From assembly GCA_964465915.1 (NCBI GenBank), contig CAYXMJ010000177.1, positions 1 to 6,140 on the forward strand: a stretch of DNA of 6,140 nt, read 5' to 3'. The translations under genes and the position numbers were made by a program. Positions 5,776 through 6,140 of this stretch are shown one piece after another (positions within the stretch are counted from its first letter, which is position 1; every line of letters starts with the position of its first letter). Under the pieces are notes generated by a model, which saw nothing but the letters and a program-made list of their open reading frames with translations, was not told the origin of the DNA and made no database searches. The DNA comes from CAVPHV01 sp964465915. Lineage in GTDB: Bacteria; Actinomycetota; Acidimicrobiia; Spongiisociales; UBA5794.

Positions 5776-6140
5776 CTATTTGAGCTTGCCGATGAGGCGC
5801 ACTGAATCGCACCCGTGGATCGGAATCCCGGAAAGAGTCTCGCCCACGAGACACGCCTCCGTGTCTCCACGGATGAACCCGATGTCACGAATGGCGTAGT
5901 GGCTCACCAGGTCCATGAACCCGTCATCGTTGACATCCTGGAGGTGATCCAGGTAGGTGCTGAACCGCGTCAAGTCGTGCGCCGGCAACGCCAGGTCACG
6001 ACCGAACCGCAGCGTGGTGACGTCGATCGTCATCACATCGAACTCGTCGCTCCCCAGCACTGCCATCGGCACGACGCCGGTGGAACGCTTGAGGTTGATC
6101 GAGTTCGGGTAGCTGCCCGGCTTGATGTCGATGTCGACTT
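5776..6140 (-). CDS. Secreted protein C-terminus with VDIDIKPGS-type domain (partial)
   Basis: The frame runs off the right edge of the window, so only the last 120 residues are seen; the GTG at 6072 is internal, not the start. The visible part begins VDIDIKPGSYPNSINL, then VVPMAVLGSDEFDVMTIDVTTLRFG. This is a domain that recurs at the ends of secreted or surface proteins in many environmental bacteria, typically with no known activity. Residues 68-77 read DVNDDGFMDL, an Asp-rich loop resembling EF-hand/dockerin or thrombospondin type 3 calcium sites. TEAC and IHGCDSVRLIG follow, giving a likely disulfide between Cys96 and Cys110. The N-terminal part, outside the window, would show what the domain is attached to. 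A strong hairpin follows its stop. Confidence 0.85.
   Translation of the reverse strand, partial: VDIDIKPGSYPNSINLKRSTGVVPMAVLGSDEFDVMTIDVTTLRFGRDLALPAHDLTRFSTYLDHLQDVNDDGFMDLVSHYAIRDIGFIRGDTEACLVGETLSGIPIHGCDSVRLIGKLK

Overview
The window looks like a stretch of chromosome from a high-GC actinobacterium. The best guess is an Acidimicrobiia-like lineage, probably an environmental or metagenome-derived genome. The signs are GC-rich codons, GTG and TTG starts behind clear GGAGG-type ribosome binding sites, and secreted lipoproteins with Thr/Ala-rich linkers right after the lipobox. This taxonomic reading is inference from style; there is no rRNA or tRNA to anchor it.

Layout. Positions 1-444 hold no gene I can support; a short plus-strand open stretch from 127 is the only candidate. 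On the minus strand, 445-894 encodes a Nudix hydrolase. Upstream of it on the same strand, 1040-2320 encodes a PreA-type dihydropyrimidine dehydrogenase subunit: a DHODH-like FMN barrel followed by two 4Fe-4S motifs. The 145-base gap between them contains a strong ribosome binding site and the start of a short ORF that runs out of frame into the Nudix gene. PreA and Nudix may share a transcript, but nothing links them biochemically, and no preT partner is present.

A divergent spacer (2321-2616) separates preA from a plus-strand gene for a lipoprotein alpha/beta hydrolase. That reading frame runs to 3765 but is cut by an in-frame TAG at 3469-3471. The stop separates the nucleophilic serine from the catalytic aspartate and histidine, so the gene is broken unless the stop is a sequencing error or is read through.

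Positions 3766-4205 are mostly non-coding, but contain a clear half of a SEC-C zinc motif that looks like gene debris. On the minus strand, 4206-5585 encodes a large secreted lipoprotein with a Thr-rich repeat linker, an Ig-like domain, an unrecognised middle region and a C-terminal domain containing a GTW motif. A perfect 14-bp hairpin (5736-5770) follows the last gene, a minus-strand CDS that enters from the right edge and encodes the C-terminus of a secreted protein with a VDIDIKPGS-type domain.

Overall the window pairs two cytoplasmic enzymes with a cluster of secreted or surface proteins. I see no mobile element, CRISPR array, defence system or RNA gene. The most notable observation is the nonsense codon in the hydrolase.
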